Assembly (NCBI RefSeq): GCF_014694455.1
Contig: NZ_JAAUWT010000001.1
Coordinates: 186,001-250,000, forward strand
DNA: 64,000 bases
Direction of reading: 5' to 3'
Source: Vibrio sp. S9_S30
Lineage (GTDB): Bacteria > Pseudomonadota > Gammaproteobacteria > Enterobacterales > Vibrionaceae
Shown here: one piece after another, positions 8,938 to 19,750 of the stretch
Position numbering within the stretch: the first letter of the stretch is position 1
How the letters are laid out: the number at the start of each line of letters is the position of its first letter
Made by a program: the position numbers and the translations under genes
Notes under the pieces: generated by a model
What the model was told of the DNA's origin: nothing
The model's database searches: none
What the model saw: the letters and a program-made list of their open reading frames with translations, nothing else

Positions 8938-9873
8938 ATGAAAGTAGCCGTCATTGGTGCCGCAGGAGGCATTGGTCAAGCACTCGCACTTCTACTAAAG
9001 AACCGTCTACCCGCTGGATCTGATCTTGCTCTTTACGACATCGCACCTGTTACTCCGGGTGTCGCGGCAGATTTGAGCCATATCCCAACTCCGGTTTCAA
9101 TTAAAGGTTATGCAGGTGAAGACCCGACTCCAGCATTGGAAGGTGCGGATGTTGTACTGATTTCAGCAGGTGTTGCACGTAAGCCGGGTATGGATCGCGC
9201 AGACTTGTTTAATGTTAACGCTGGTATCGTAAAAGCATTGGCGGAAAAGATTGCGGTGGTATGTCCAACAGCGTGTGTTGGCATCATTACCAACCCTGTT
9301 AACACTACCGTACCAATCGCTGCGGAAGTATTTAAGAAAGCAGGTGTTTATGACAAGCGCAGACTGTTTGGGGTGACAACATTGGATGTTATCCGTTCAG
9401 AAACATTTGTCGCGGAATTAAAAGACAAAGATCCAGGCGATGTTCGTGTCCCTGTTATTGGTGGTCACTCTGGTGTGACTATTCTTCCTCTTCTTTCACA
9501 AGTTGAAGGCGTCGAGTTTACCGATGAAGAAATCGATGCGCTAACCAAACGCATTCAAAATGCTGGTACTGAGGTTGTTGAGGCGAAAGCCGGTGGCGGT
9601 AGCGCAACGCTTTCGATGGGACAAGCAGCTTGTCGATTCGGTCTTTCGCTTGTGAAGGCGCTTCAAGGTGAAGAAGGTGTGGTTGAGTGTGCTTATGTTG
9701 ATGGTGGCAGTGAGCATGCAGAGTACTTCGCGCAGCCAATTAAACTTGGTAAGAATGGCGTGGAAGAAGTCTTGAGCTACGGTGAAATCAGTGCGTACGA
9801 GCAAGCGGCACTTGATGGCATGTTAGATACGCTGAAAGGCGATATCAGCATCGGTGTGGACTTCGCCAAGTAA
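8938..9873 (+). CDS. mdh: Malate dehydrogenase
   Basis: NAD-dependent malate dehydrogenase of the TCA cycle, converting malate to oxaloacetate. The 311-residue protein starts [20 protein letters not shown] with the dinucleotide-binding glycine motif. It carries the substrate-binding Arg pair in [14 protein letters not shown], the [13 protein letters not shown] segment, and the catalytic His in [14 protein letters not shown]. The start is the ATG at 8938 after AAGGAG; an in-frame ATG 27 nt upstream lacks a site. Divergent from argR and followed by a strong terminator. Confidence 0.97.
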   Translation: MKVAVIGAAGGIGQALALLLKNRLPAGSDLALYDIAPVTPGVAADLSHIPTPVSIKGYAGEDPTPALEGADVVLISAGVARKPGMDRADLFNVNAGIVKALAEKIAVVCPTACVGIITNPVNTTVPIAAEVFKKAGVYDKRRLFGVTTLDVIRSETFVAELKDKDPGDVRVPVIGGHSGVTILPLLSQVEGVEFTDEEIDALTKRIQNAGTEVVEAKAGGGSATLSMGQAACRFGLSLVKALQGEEGVVECAYVDGGSEHAEYFAQPIKLGKNGVEEVLSYGEISAYEQAALDGMLDTLKGDISIGVDFAK

Positions 9874-9898
9874 AAGACTTGCAATATCCAGACATTCA

Positions 9899-9926
9899 AA
9901 ACCGACCGTTTGGTCGGTTTTTTTAT
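9899..9926 (+). terminator. Terminator after mdh
   Basis: A 9-bp stem AAACCGACC / GGTCGGTTT with a 4-nt loop followed by a run of T, a classical intrinsic terminator. Confidence 0.9.
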
Positions 9927-10163
9927 TTCGAGTATACCGTTGCTTTTGCTGTTAACGGTCTTGAAATGATTTGCAGTAGACTGGCTATTGACGCGTGAAT
10001 CAGCCTTGTTATAAGAACAAACTCGCTCAGAAGGGACATAAAACACATGTCCATTTAATTTGATGAGTTAGACCGTTTTTGTCCAAGGTTAAGATTGTTT
10101 AAAACTTGGTTTTAATATAGTAAAGGAAGGGGGATTCCCCCTGTATCCGTTGATTCCCCTCGG

Positions 10164-11135
10164 CTACTTACTGCGTTTAACGGCCATATGAGCCAAGCTG
10201 ACAAGTGCTTGCTTATATTCTGACTCCGGAAGCACGCTAAGCTCCGCAATGGCTTTATCGGCTTCTTGATAAGCAAGATTCGATGTGTACTCCAGAGAAG
10301 AGGTGTCATGCATCGCTTGCATGATGTCGTCAAAGCGTTCCATACCATTGGATTTTTCAATCGCTTCACGAATCATCGCTCGCTGCGCTTCTGTACCATT
10401 TTGCATGGCGTATAGAATAGGTAAGGTTGGTTTTCCTTCAGCAAGGTCATCCCCCACGTTTTTGCCCATATCACTGCCGTCAGATGTGTAGTCCATAACG
10501 TCATCAATGAGCTGGAACGCCGTACCTAAGTATTTTCCATAGTTTTGCATTGCCTTTTCAACTTCTGGAGATGCCCCAGTTAAAACGGCACCAATTTGAG
10601 TTGCAACTTCAAATAAACGCGCTGTTTTTGAATAGATGACCTGCATATAGCTTTCTTCTGTTGTGTCAGGGTCATTACAATTCATTAATTGCTGAACTTC
10701 TCCTTCAGCAATAATATTGACCGCATCGCTCATGAGTTTAAGGATTTCTATGGACCCCAGTGTCGTCATCATCTGAAAAGAGCGAGTATAAATAAAGTCT
10801 CCCACAAGTACGCTGGCTGCGTTTCCAAACGCTGCATTGGCAGTAGCCTTGCCACGACGCATATCGGATTCATCAACAACGTCGTCGTGTAACAAAGTAG
10901 CGGTGTGAATGAACTCAATAAAGGCTGCCGCAGTGGTATGGCTATTCCCTTCATAGCCCAGTGCACGAGCCGACAACACAGCAAGTAGCGGACGAATTCG
11001 TTTACCGCCACCACTCACTATATAAAATCCTAATTGGTTAATTAAACTCACATCAGAGTTCAGTTGAGCAAGGATGGTTTCGTTCACTTTTGCCATATCA
11101 TCGGCTGTGAGCGCTTGGATAGCTTTAAAATCCAT
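10164..11135 (-). CDS. ispB: Octaprenyl diphosphate synthase IspB
   Basis: A 323-residue trans-prenyltransferase that makes the octaprenyl side chain of ubiquinone and menaquinone. Both aspartate-rich motifs are present: LLHDDVVDESDMRRG (first, DDxxD) and QLIDDVMDYTSD (second). The lysine-containing GGGKRIRPLLAVLSARALG segment of the family is near the N-terminus. It is divergent from rplU, the standard arrangement. Identification as IspB rather than another polyprenyl synthase rests on sequence character and on the rplU-rpmA-obgE neighbourhood. Confidence 0.95.
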   Translation of the reverse strand: MDFKAIQALTADDMAKVNETILAQLNSDVSLINQLGFYIVSGGGKRIRPLLAVLSARALGYEGNSHTTAAAFIEFIHTATLLHDDVVDESDMRRGKATANAAFGNAASVLVGDFIYTRSFQMMTTLGSIEILKLMSDAVNIIAEGEVQQLMNCNDPDTTEESYMQVIYSKTARLFEVATQIGAVLTGASPEVEKAMQNYGKYLGTAFQLIDDVMDYTSDGSDMGKNVGDDLAEGKPTLPILYAMQNGTEAQRAMIREAIEKSNGMERFDDIMQAMHDTSSLEYTSNLAYQEADKAIAELSVLPESEYKQALVSLAHMAVKRSK

Positions 11136-11292
11136 TGTTCTTCCGGCTGAGGTTATACCCTGTAAGGCTTAATGATTTTGATTAATTGCTGAATATTACA
11201 CTAAAATTCGTTGCGAAATGCATTATCTAACGGCATGATTGGAGCACTTTTCTTTGGCGATTAGCTTTTCGCCAATTTTTTAAAAATATGGC

Positions 11293-11321
11293 TTGTCATG
11301 GGGATAGCCTTTCTGTAGAAT
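11293..11321 (+). promoter_or_regulatory. Predicted sigma-70 promoter for rplU-rpmA
   Basis: TTGTCA, a 17-bp spacer, then TAGAAT, placed 81 bp upstream of the rplU start. Strength and spacing fit a ribosomal protein promoter. Confidence 0.7.
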
Positions 11322-11402
11322 CTGCGCCCTATTGATGATTAGTTTAGCGCACACCCAAATTGCTCACATAGCATAGGCTGTGCGGAAAAAGCGGAGTAAA
11401 AT

Positions 11403-11714
11403 ATGTACGCTGTTTTCCAATCTGGTGGTAAACAACACCGTGTAAGCGAAGGTCAAACTCTTCGTTTAGAAAAATTAGACGTTGAAACTGGCGCAACTGT
11501 TGAGTTCGACAAAGTTCTTCTTGTAGCTAATGGCGAAGAAATTGCTGTTGGTGCTCCTCTTGTAGAGGGCGGCAAGGTAACTGCTGAAGTGGTTAAGCAC
11601 GGTCGTGGCGATAAAGTTAAAATCGTTAAGTTCCGTCGTCGTAAGCACTCTCGTAAGCAACAAGGCCATCGTCAGTGGTTCACGGAAGTGAAAATCACTG
11701 GCATCAACGCTTAA
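11403..11714 (+). CDS. rplU: 50S ribosomal protein L21
   Basis: 103 residues, [18 protein letters not shown] at the start, with the basic C-terminal segment [16 protein letters not shown] characteristic of L21. It binds 23S rRNA in the large subunit. A GGAG site precedes the ATG. rpmA follows after 22 nt, with a predicted promoter upstream and a terminator after rpmA, giving a two-gene unit. Confidence 0.98.
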   Translation: MYAVFQSGGKQHRVSEGQTLRLEKLDVETGATVEFDKVLLVANGEEIAVGAPLVEGGKVTAEVVKHGRGDKVKIVKFRRRKHSRKQQGHRQWFTEVKITGINA

Positions 11715-11736
11715 TCGATATTAGGAGAGTTTAACA

Positions 11737-11994
11737 ATGGCACACAAAAAAGCTGGCGGTTCTACTCGTAACGGCCGCGATTCAGAAAGCAAACGTCTTG
11801 GTGTTAAGCGTTTCGGTGGTGAATCTGTTCTTGCAGGTAACATCATCGTTCGTCAACGTGGTACTAAGTTCCACGCTGGCACTAACGTTGGTATCGGTAG
11901 AGATCACACTCTTTTCGCTCTTACTGAAGGTAAAGTGAAATTTGAAGTGAAAGGTCCTAAAAACCGTAAGTTCGTGAGCATCGAATCTGAATAA
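11737..11994 (+). CDS. rpmA: 50S ribosomal protein L27
   Basis: 85 residues beginning [19 protein letters not shown]. The flexible N-terminus of L27 reaches the peptidyl transferase centre. The remainder shows the conserved [20 protein letters not shown]. An AGGAG site precedes the ATG. Cotranscribed with rplU. Confidence 0.98.
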   Translation: MAHKKAGGSTRNGRDSESKRLGVKRFGGESVLAGNIIVRQRGTKFHAGTNVGIGRDHTLFALTEGKVKFEVKGPKNRKFVSIESE

Positions 11995-12016
11995 ATTTAG
12001 TTTCTAGCTGAATTTA

Positions 12017-12046
12017 AAAGCCCTGCCGATTCGGCGGGGTTTTTTA
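12017..12046 (+). terminator. Terminator after rpmA
   Basis: GC-rich stem CCCTGCCG / CGGCGGGG with a 3-nt loop followed by T6, 23 nt after the rpmA stop. It separates rplU-rpmA from obgE. Confidence 0.9.
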
Positions 12047-12240
12047 TTTATGACAGAGCCAAAAGCAAGATCAGGTTATTATCTAAATGATAAATATCGA
12101 ATTCTATTTTAGATGGTCTTTCTTTTTGTTCCTGAATGCAGAGTGAACCTGGGTTTCAGGTGATCGATCTTACATCTGGATCGGCTAGAATTTATATCAC
12201 TTTACTCAGGTGGTATTGCAACGCACAAAATGCGGAGTAA

Positions 12241-13410
<1,170 letters not shown>

Positions 13411-13429
13411 CCCACACGTATCTATTTTA

Positions 13430-13463
13430 AAAATGCCGCAAACTTTGGTTGCGGCATTTTTTA
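13430..13463 (+). terminator. Terminator after obgE
   Basis: A 12-bp stem AAAATGCCGCAA / TTGCGGCATTTT with a 7-nt loop and T-rich tail, 19 nt after the obgE stop. Confidence 0.9.
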
Positions 13464-13513
13464 TTTGTCCAGCAATTGTATAATTTTCTGCTCATCAATT
13501 GAGGGGCAAAGTT

Positions 13514-14281
13514 ATGGGGAACAATCAGCGAGAAGTCACTCGGCTTATCGCTCAAGCAGCGCAAATGCTATTGGCTCATGGTGCGGAAAGCACGTTGGTC
13601 GGCGATATCACACGGAGAATTGGGTTAGCAAGCCATATGGATGAAGTGGAGGTGTCTCTGTCTGCGAGTTCAGTCGTGGTCACCACGTTAAAGGACGGTA
13701 ATTGTATCACCACTGCAAGACGTAGCCCCGATCGGGGGATTAATATGAGAGTGGTTACCCAAGTTCAACGTATCTGTATCTTGATGGAAAAAGGATTGCT
13801 GGATTGTGAGCTTGCTAAAAATAAGCTGGCAGGGATCAGTCCTGAGCGTTACAACCGTTGGTTAGTGGTATTGATGATAGGTTTATCATGTGCATCTTTT
13901 AGCCGGTTGGCGGGAGGGGATTGGTGTATTTTCCTCATGACGTTTCTAGCCTCCTCGGTCGGTATGGTCGTTCGGCAAGAAATTGGTCATCGACATTTCA
14001 ATCCCTTTCTCAACTTTTCAGTCACGGCGTTTGTCACCACGTTAGTTTCAGCCCAAGCCGTTGTTTTCCATATCGGTAATGAGCCATTTATTGTGATGGC
14101 GTCATCCGTTTTGATGTTGGTTCCTGGTGTGCCTCTGATCAATGCAGTTGCGGACATGCTAAAAGGGTATGTCAACATGGGGATCGCCCGATTCGTTATG
14201 GCAAGTTTGTTGACGTTGGCAACCGCGTTGGGAATTATCGGAGCCATGAGCATTGTCGGTGTGTGGGGGTGGATAGAATGA
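13514..14281 (+). CDS. yjjP: ThrE/YjjP-family exporter subunit (large)
   Basis: A 255-residue membrane protein of the threonine/serine exporter superfamily (DUF1212), equivalent to E. coli YjjP, which with YjjB is reported to export succinate. The N-terminal soluble part carries the conserved LLAHGAESTLVGDITRRIG and the basic ARRSPDRGINMR. Five or so hydrophobic helices follow, including SSVLMLVPGVPLINAVADM. The ATG at 13514 has a GAGG site; an in-frame TTG 15 nt upstream is less likely. Its stop overlaps the next gene's ATG by 4 nt, so the two halves of the transporter are translationally coupled. Confidence 0.88.
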   Translation: MGNNQREVTRLIAQAAQMLLAHGAESTLVGDITRRIGLASHMDEVEVSLSASSVVVTTLKDGNCITTARRSPDRGINMRVVTQVQRICILMEKGLLDCELAKNKLAGISPERYNRWLVVLMIGLSCASFSRLAGGDWCIFLMTFLASSVGMVVRQEIGHRHFNPFLNFSVTAFVTTLVSAQAVVFHIGNEPFIVMASSVLMLVPGVPLINAVADMLKGYVNMGIARFVMASLLTLATALGIIGAMSIVGVWGWIE

Positions 14282-14742
14282 GTGTTATTTTAGCGCTGAT
14301 TAACGATATGTTTTTCGCCGCCATTCCTGCTGTCGGCTTTGCGTTGGTTTTTAATGTTCCGGTGAACGCACTTAAATTTTGTGCCATTGGTGGCGCTTTA
14401 GGGCATGGTAGCCGTTTCTTATTGATGGAATACGGTGTCCCTATTGAGTGGGCGACGTTTCTTGCTGCCACCGTTGTGGGGTTTATTGGTGTGCGTTGGT
14501 CACATCGATTTTTAGCCCACCCCAAAGTGTTTACGGTAGCTGCTTTAATTCCTATGGTACCAGGGGTTTATGCGTTTAAAGCCATGATTGCATTGGTTGA
14601 GTTGAACAGCCTTGGGTATAGCGAAATTCTGTTTAGCGCCTTGGTTGAAAACTTCTTGAAAGCCATGTTTATCATTGCGGGTTTGGCCATTGGCTTAGCG
14701 ATGCCGGGTTTGTTATTCTACCGCCGCAAACCCATTGTTTAG
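14278..14742 (+). CDS. yjjB: ThrE/YjjB-family exporter subunit (small)
   Basis: A 154-residue, very hydrophobic protein of the YjjB family (DUF3815), the partner of YjjP in a split ThrE-type exporter. It shows repeated helices and the conserved LIPMVPGVYAFKAM, which mirrors the PGVPLINA loop of YjjP. It begins at the ATG that overlaps the yjjP stop (ATGA). folA starts 19 nt after its end, so all three genes may share a transcript. Substrate in this organism (succinate, amino acid or other) cannot be told from sequence. Confidence 0.87.
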   Translation: MSVILALINDMFFAAIPAVGFALVFNVPVNALKFCAIGGALGHGSRFLLMEYGVPIEWATFLAATVVGFIGVRWSHRFLAHPKVFTVAALIPMVPGVYAFKAMIALVELNSLGYSEILFSALVENFLKAMFIIAGLAIGLAMPGLLFYRRKPIV

Positions 14743-14760
14743 TTGCACCAAGGGATCCAA

Positions 14761-15246
14761 ATGAAGATTAGTATGATTGCCGCAATGGCTCGTAACCGTA
14801 TAATTGGCAAAGACAATGATATGCCATGGCATCTACCTGCAGACTTCGCATGGTTTAAGCGTTGTACGATGGGGAAACCTGTCGTTATGGGGCGAAAAAC
14901 TTACGAGTCTATTGGGCGACCTCTGCCTGGACGTCGAAATATTGTTGTGAGTCGAGATCCGAGTTTAGCCATTGATGGTGTAGAGACAGTCACCAGTATT
15001 GAGCAAGCCAAGTCACTGGTTGATGGGATGGAAGAGCTTATGATCATCGGTGGCGGTTCAATATACGCAGAGTGCTTACCTATTGCAGACACACTTTATG
15101 TAACCCATATTGATGCTGATATAGATGGCGATACTCAGTTTCCTGATTGGGGAGAAGGTTGGAAGCAAACGTACCAAGAACAGTTTAGCAAAGATGAAAA
15201 AAATGCGTATGACCTAGAATTTGTGGTTTTAGAGCGTGTAAGCTGA
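14761..15246 (+). CDS. folA: Dihydrofolate reductase
   Basis: Reduces dihydrofolate to tetrahydrofolate with NADPH. The 161-residue protein has MKISMIAAMARNRIIGKDNDMPWHLPADF with the catalytic Asp in LPADF. It also carries the cofactor-binding GRKTYESIGRPLPGRRNIVVSR and the IIGGGSIYAE stretch. The ATG at 14761 after AGGG was chosen; the frame extends six residues upstream without family match. It follows the YjjPB pair closely and is followed by a terminator. Confidence 0.97.
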   Translation: MKISMIAAMARNRIIGKDNDMPWHLPADFAWFKRCTMGKPVVMGRKTYESIGRPLPGRRNIVVSRDPSLAIDGVETVTSIEQAKSLVDGMEELMIIGGGSIYAECLPIADTLYVTHIDADIDGDTQFPDWGEGWKQTYQEQFSKDEKNAYDLEFVVLERVS

Positions 15247-15256
15247 GTTTTCTGTT

Positions 15257-15291
15257 AGGGAAGGAGTCACACTTCTTCCCTTTATGTTTTT
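15257..15291 (+). terminator. Terminator between convergent folA and apaH
   Basis: Stem AGGGAAG / CTTCCCT with an 11-nt loop followed by a T-rich tract, 10 nt after the folA stop. The convergent apaH ends 20 nt further on. Confidence 0.65.
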
Positions 15292-15310
15292 CGAATCTGA
15301 CGTGGGCGTT

Positions 15311-16123
15311 CTAGCCTAACGTTAATGCATTTTGTGTAAATAGTTTTCTGTCTTCCCAACGAATCATCGTCAGTTCCCCTCCCCAGACACACCCTGTATC
15401 TAACCCGATCACCTTGTCTTGGATCACCCCTTCTAGTGCAGCCCAATGCCCAAATAGGATGGTTTTTTCGATATTTTCCTTGTTAGGAAACTCAAACCAA
15501 GGCATTAAACTGCCATCGGAAATGTCGGATGGGGGAAGTTTACACGCCATATCTAAGCTCCCATCGGAATGCACAAAGCGCATTCTTGTAAACGCATTAA
15601 TGGCGTATCGATAACGTTCAATGCCTTGCAGCGTCGGATCCCATCGCTCTGGCTGGTTATCGTACATATTTTCTAGTAACCAGATCCATTTATCGCTTTG
15701 CAGAACGGATTCGACCTCCCGTGCTTCTTTACGTGCTGTGTGTAAGTTCCATAGAGGTGAAATGCCCGCATGACACATCACAAATTCATCATGTTCTGCG
15801 ATAAGAGGTTGTTCTCGTAGCCATGCCATCAGCTCGTCACAATCGCCAGCCTCAATAATAGGGGCGGTTTTGTCTTTCTCTTTAAGAGGGCTAATGCCAT
15901 GGTATACCGCTAGTAAATGCAAATCGTGATTACCAAGAACCACTCTTGCTGCATCACCTAGTTCCTTTACAAATCTGAGTGTTTCCAGTGATTTACTCCC
16001 TCGAGCCACAAGATCACCCGCCAACCACAGTGTGTCTTTTTTTCGGTTAAATTGAGCTGATGCCAATAAGAGGGTCAGCTCATCGAAACACCCTTGAATG
16101 TCACCAACAATGTAATTTGCCAA
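15311..16123 (-). CDS. apaH: Symmetrical diadenosine tetraphosphatase ApaH
   Basis: Hydrolyses Ap4A to two ADP and also removes NpnN caps from RNA. The 270-residue protein belongs to the PPP phosphatases: GDIQGCFDEL (metal site, Gln where many PPP enzymes have His), GDLVARG, GNHDLHLLAVY, and ALDTGC-like GLDTGCVWGG near the end. I place the start at a TTG at 16123, giving MANYIVGDIQG, because AAGGA sits 7 nt upstream and the protein then matches the family start. No ATG occurs near this point. Ten nt separate it from apaG, and it is the last gene of the lptD-surA-pdxA-rsmA-apaG-apaH operon. Confidence 0.93.
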   Translation of the reverse strand: MANYIVGDIQGCFDELTLLLASAQFNRKKDTLWLAGDLVARGSKSLETLRFVKELGDAARVVLGNHDLHLLAVYHGISPLKEKDKTAPIIEAGDCDELMAWLREQPLIAEHDEFVMCHAGISPLWNLHTARKEAREVESVLQSDKWIWLLENMYDNQPERWDPTLQGIERYRYAINAFTRMRFVHSDGSLDMACKLPPSDISDGSLMPWFEFPNKENIEKTILFGHWAALEGVIQDKVIGLDTGCVWGGELTMIRWEDRKLFTQNALTLG

Positions 16124-16133
16124 TGAATTTTCC

Positions 16134-16514
16134 TTAATTGAGGATATTAGGTACAGCGAGACGGAAAGGATCGATATCGGCTTTGAATTCACCGCCAGAT
16201 TGATCGTGCATTAGATAGTGACCTTGCATAACACCGATTGGTGTTTCAATCGCGGTGCCACTGGTGTAAGTGTATTCGTCGCCAGCGTCAATGATGGGCT
16301 GTTCTCCAACGACGCCATCCCCTTCCACCACCAATTGTTTTTGGTTGCCATCAGTGATAAGCCATTTTCTGCTCATCAGTTGTACAGACTGATGACTGAG
16401 GTTTTTGATGGTGATGATGTAGGCAAAAACGTATCGATTTTGATCGGGTTGGGATTGTTCAGGAACATATTTCGTGTGTACCTGACATTTGATACAAGGA
16501 TGGGATACGTCCAT
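16134..16514 (-). CDS. apaG: ApaG protein
   Basis: A 126-residue beta-sandwich (FN3-like) protein of the ApaG family, whose function is unsettled. It contains [35 protein letters not shown] and [20 protein letters not shown], all family signatures. The ATG at 16514 has AAGGAG 7 nt upstream and gives the usual length; a further in-frame ATG at 16535 would add seven residues. Encoded between rsmA and apaH as in enterobacteria and vibrios. Confidence 0.94.
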   Translation of the reverse strand: MDVSHPCIKCQVHTKYVPEQSQPDQNRYVFAYIITIKNLSHQSVQLMSRKWLITDGNQKQLVVEGDGVVGEQPIIDAGDEYTYTSGTAIETPIGVMQGHYLMHDQSGGEFKADIDPFRLAVPNILN

Positions 16515-16608
16515 ATAAGCGCTCCTTGGATGCAAAAAAGCCTTAAATCCGGTATATGAGTTAACTATAACAGACTTAAGGCATTAATCAGCTTTCGAAG
16601 TGCAGATT

Positions 16609-17418
16609 CTAGTTAGAGTGGTTAGAATCTAGCCAGTTTGCCATGTCGACAAACTGCTTCAATGTGATATTTTCAGGGCGCATACTGGCGTCGATGCCCA
16701 GATTTTCTAACTGTTCTGCCGTGAGTAGACCCTTGTAGCAGTTTCGAATGGTTTTACGACGTTGGTTAAAGCCTTCACGACACACTCGATCCAGCCATTT
16801 CAAACTGGTAGCAGGGTATGGGATGTCTTCGTAAGGCACTAAACGAACAACCGCAGAATCCACTTTCGGTGGCGGAACAAATGCCGTGGGCGGGACTTCC
16901 AGTACAGGCACCACTTTGCAATAGTATTGAGCCATGACCGTCAGTCGACCGTAAGCTTTGCTACCTGGTGCTGCTGCTAGGCGATTAACCACTTCTTTTT
17001 GCAGCATAAAGTGCATGTCTTGAACGTCTTTGTGAAATTCGAACAAGTGGAACATCAGCGGTGTAGAAATGTTGTAAGGCAGGTTACCAAAAATACGCAG
17101 CTTGTTGTTCGGCTGAACCAATTGCGTAAAATCGAAACGCATGGCGTCACCTTCATGAATCGTCAGCTTTTCGCCTAATTCTGGGTGATTTCGTAGACGC
17201 TCAGCCAAATCTCGGTCTAGTTCAATCACCGTAAATTTGTCGACCTCTTTACCTACGGGTTCAGTGATGGCACCAAGTCCAGGACCAATTTCAACCAAAT
17301 TTTGCCCCGGTTGTGGATTGATCGCCGAAACGATTCCGTCAATGATGTAAGGATCGTTTAAAAAGTTTTGACCAAAACGTTTACGCGCTTTGTGTCCTAA
17401 ATGGACATCGTTTCTCAT
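16609..17418 (-). CDS. rsmA: 16S rRNA dimethyladenosine transferase RsmA
   Basis: KsgA/RsmA dimethylates two adjacent adenosines near the 3' end of 16S rRNA in late 30S assembly. The 269-residue protein shows [16 protein letters not shown], the SAM-binding [14 protein letters not shown], and the catalytic [12 protein letters not shown] motif. Its ATG overlaps the pdxA stop by 4 nt, indicating translational coupling within the operon. Confidence 0.97.
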   Translation of the reverse strand: MRNDVHLGHKARKRFGQNFLNDPYIIDGIVSAINPQPGQNLVEIGPGLGAITEPVGKEVDKFTVIELDRDLAERLRNHPELGEKLTIHEGDAMRFDFTQLVQPNNKLRIFGNLPYNISTPLMFHLFEFHKDVQDMHFMLQKEVVNRLAAAPGSKAYGRLTVMAQYYCKVVPVLEVPPTAFVPPPKVDSAVVRLVPYEDIPYPATSLKWLDRVCREGFNQRRKTIRNCYKGLLTAEQLENLGIDASMRPENITLKQFVDMANWLDSNHSN

Positions 17419-18404
17419 TGTTTCTTCTCTACTAATTCGATAGCGTGCGTGAGCGCTGTTTGGAAACTTCCTGTATCCGCCTGACCAGTCCCTGCCAAAT
17501 CAAGTGCTGTACCATGGTCTACTGAGGTTCTAATGAACGGCAAACCGAGCGTGATATTAACAGAACGCCCGAACCCTTTGTACTTTAATACCGGTAATAC
17601 TTGGTCGTGATACATCCCAAGGACAGCGTCAGCTTCTTGTAAATACTTTTGATTGAAGATGGTGTCGGCAGGAAGTGGACCTATCAACTCATACCCTTTT
17701 TCTTGACGGATCTTCGTTAGAGTAGGGGTGATGGTTTCGATTTCTTCCATACCCAAACAGCCATCTTCACCCGCATGCGGATTCAACCCACATACGTAAA
17801 TTTTAGGGTGTTTTATTGCGAACTTATCAACCAGATCCTGATGCAAAATATCAATGATTTTTTCTAGACGATCTCCCGTGACAGCCTGAGAGACGTAAGC
17901 CAAAGGAATATGAGTGGTCACCAAAGCAACACGCAACCCTTCAGTTGCCAGCATCATCACAACTAATGGGGTATTCGACTTTTCGGCAAAGAATTCAGTA
18001 TGCCCGCTAAACGGAACGCCGGCGCGATTAATGACGCCTTTGTGCACGGGACCGGTGACAATAGCATCAAATTCATTATTCATACAGCCCTGAGCGGCTC
18101 TTTCTAATGTTTGAAGTACATAGTGACTGTTGGCATCGTTGAGCTCCCCTGCAACAACGTCTTTAGCGGTAGACAAATGATCCACAATGAGTGTGCCGCT
18201 TTTTTGAGGAACCGCAGCACTGCTGGCATTGTAATCAATGAGATCAACGCGGATATTGAGTTGCTGAGCACGCTGGATTAGCATTGCTTTATCGGCAATG
18301 ACAATGATTTGGTGATCCCAATTATGTTCGGAAAGCGCAAGTACGAGGTCTGGACCAATTCCTGCAGGTTCACCCGCCGTGACAGCAATTCGTCTAACCG
18401 CCAT
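17415..18404 (-). CDS. pdxA: 4-hydroxythreonine-4-phosphate dehydrogenase PdxA
   Basis: Oxidises 4-phosphohydroxy-L-threonine in pyridoxal phosphate synthesis. The 329-residue protein begins [19 protein letters not shown] and contains the metal-ligand His in GHTEFFAE, the [11 protein letters not shown] motif and GMYHDQVLP. The ATG at 18404 lies inside the end of surA (11-nt overlap) and is preceded by GGGAG; a longer in-frame start at 18440 is unlikely. Downstream it overlaps rsmA. Confidence 0.96.
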   Translation of the reverse strand: MAVRRIAVTAGEPAGIGPDLVLALSEHNWDHQIIVIADKAMLIQRAQQLNIRVDLIDYNASSAAVPQKSGTLIVDHLSTAKDVVAGELNDANSHYVLQTLERAAQGCMNNEFDAIVTGPVHKGVINRAGVPFSGHTEFFAEKSNTPLVVMMLATEGLRVALVTTHIPLAYVSQAVTGDRLEKIIDILHQDLVDKFAIKHPKIYVCGLNPHAGEDGCLGMEEIETITPTLTKIRQEKGYELIGPLPADTIFNQKYLQEADAVLGMYHDQVLPVLKYKGFGRSVNITLGLPFIRTSVDHGTALDLAGTGQADTGSFQTALTHAIELVEKKQ

Positions 18405-19704
18405 TTTTATCTCCCAGAATTTCAACGTAAGCACCAGCACGTATTTCCTGCATCCATGCGCCTACTTCTTCATTGAATTTCCGGTTGAATAGAATTCGAT
18501 ACGCTTTATTGGTCATGGCTGAATCGGTTCTATCCACTTGTCGTCTTTCTAAAACTTCAACAATGTGCCAGCCATGTACGGTTTTAAATGGTTGACTCAG
18601 TTGACCAACAGGAAGGGATTCAATTTGGTGTTTGAATTCCGGTACGTAAAGATCGGGTGTTTGAAAACCTAGCTCACCATTATTCGCAGCCGAACCGGGA
18701 TCGGCACTGTATTGTTGGGCTAAGTCGCCAAACGTTCTTTCTCCGGCTTTAATTTGACGGAGAAATTCGTTCAGTTCTCGCTTCGCTCCCTCATCGCTCA
18801 GAATGACGGATGTTTTGAGCAAAATATGACGAGCATTCACCTCTGTCACTGAAACGGTTTCCAAGCCTTTTACATCTTCAAGCTGAATAATGTGGAAGCC
18901 CACACCACTTCGAAAAGGTCCAATAACGGCGCCTTTCCCCTGCGTGGTAATTTGATCTGCAAAAATGGTGGGCATCTCTTCTTTTCTTAACCATCCCCAG
19001 TCCCCCCCTTGAAGGGCTTTAGGACCTTTTGAGAAGGTATATGCCATGGTTTTGAAGTCTTCACCATCGTTGATCCGAGAGACTAGTAGGTTAGCTTGAT
19101 CCTCGACCTCTTGCTTAGTTTGAGAATCATTAAATCGCAATTGGATGTGGTTCACTTTGTATTGAACTGTCGCATTGCTCTCCTTCGCTAAAATGTCAGC
19201 CAAACTTTCGACTTCGGCAGGAAGAATATTAATTCGGCGACGTACTTGGGCATTTCGAGCTTCAGAGGCTGCAATTTCATTTCGTATTTGATCACGAAAC
19301 TCAGCGTAGCTCAAACCTTCGCTCGTCAATAACTCACGTAACTGAGGCAGGGTTTTCCCTTGGTTTTCCGCGATTTCTTTAATCGCACTTTCTAGGCGAT
19401 TATCATCGATTCGGACCCCCAGCCTTTCCGCTAGCTGCGTTTGTATGGTGTCTAGGATCAGTTTTTCTAAGACTTGCTCTTTCAGAATGTCTTCAGCGGG
19501 TAACGATTGATTGGCGGAACGTGCATTGGCACGGATGGTTTTCATTGCTGAGTCAATGTCACTTTTTAATATGACACCCTCGTTCACGATCACTTCGACT
19601 TTATCAAGCTCTACTGGCTGGGCGAAGGCTTCTAATGGACCAAGCGCGCCAAATGAACCAAGAGAAACGGTGAGACTGAGTAGTGTTTTATTCCAGATTT
19701 TCAT
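18394..19704 (-). CDS. surA: Periplasmic chaperone/PPIase SurA
   Basis: SurA escorts unfolded outer-membrane proteins, including LptD, across the periplasm to the BAM complex. The 436-residue precursor has a signal peptide ending near AFAQP, then the N-terminal chaperone region ([21 protein letters not shown]). Two parvulin domains follow, around residues 175-275 and 285-385 (second: [30 protein letters not shown]). It lies 46 nt downstream of lptD, the standard pairing of client and chaperone. Confidence 0.96.
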   Translation of the reverse strand: MKIWNKTLLSLTVSLGSFGALGPLEAFAQPVELDKVEVIVNEGVILKSDIDSAMKTIRANARSANQSLPAEDILKEQVLEKLILDTIQTQLAERLGVRIDDNRLESAIKEIAENQGKTLPQLRELLTSEGLSYAEFRDQIRNEIAASEARNAQVRRRINILPAEVESLADILAKESNATVQYKVNHIQLRFNDSQTKQEVEDQANLLVSRINDGEDFKTMAYTFSKGPKALQGGDWGWLRKEEMPTIFADQITTQGKGAVIGPFRSGVGFHIIQLEDVKGLETVSVTEVNARHILLKTSVILSDEGAKRELNEFLRQIKAGERTFGDLAQQYSADPGSAANNGELGFQTPDLYVPEFKHQIESLPVGQLSQPFKTVHGWHIVEVLERRQVDRTDSAMTNKAYRILFNRKFNEEVGAWMQEIRAGAYVEILGDKNGG

Positions 19705-19750
19705 TTATGTTTCCATGTACATCAGGAACGTCGTTCCTGAAATAATTCAA

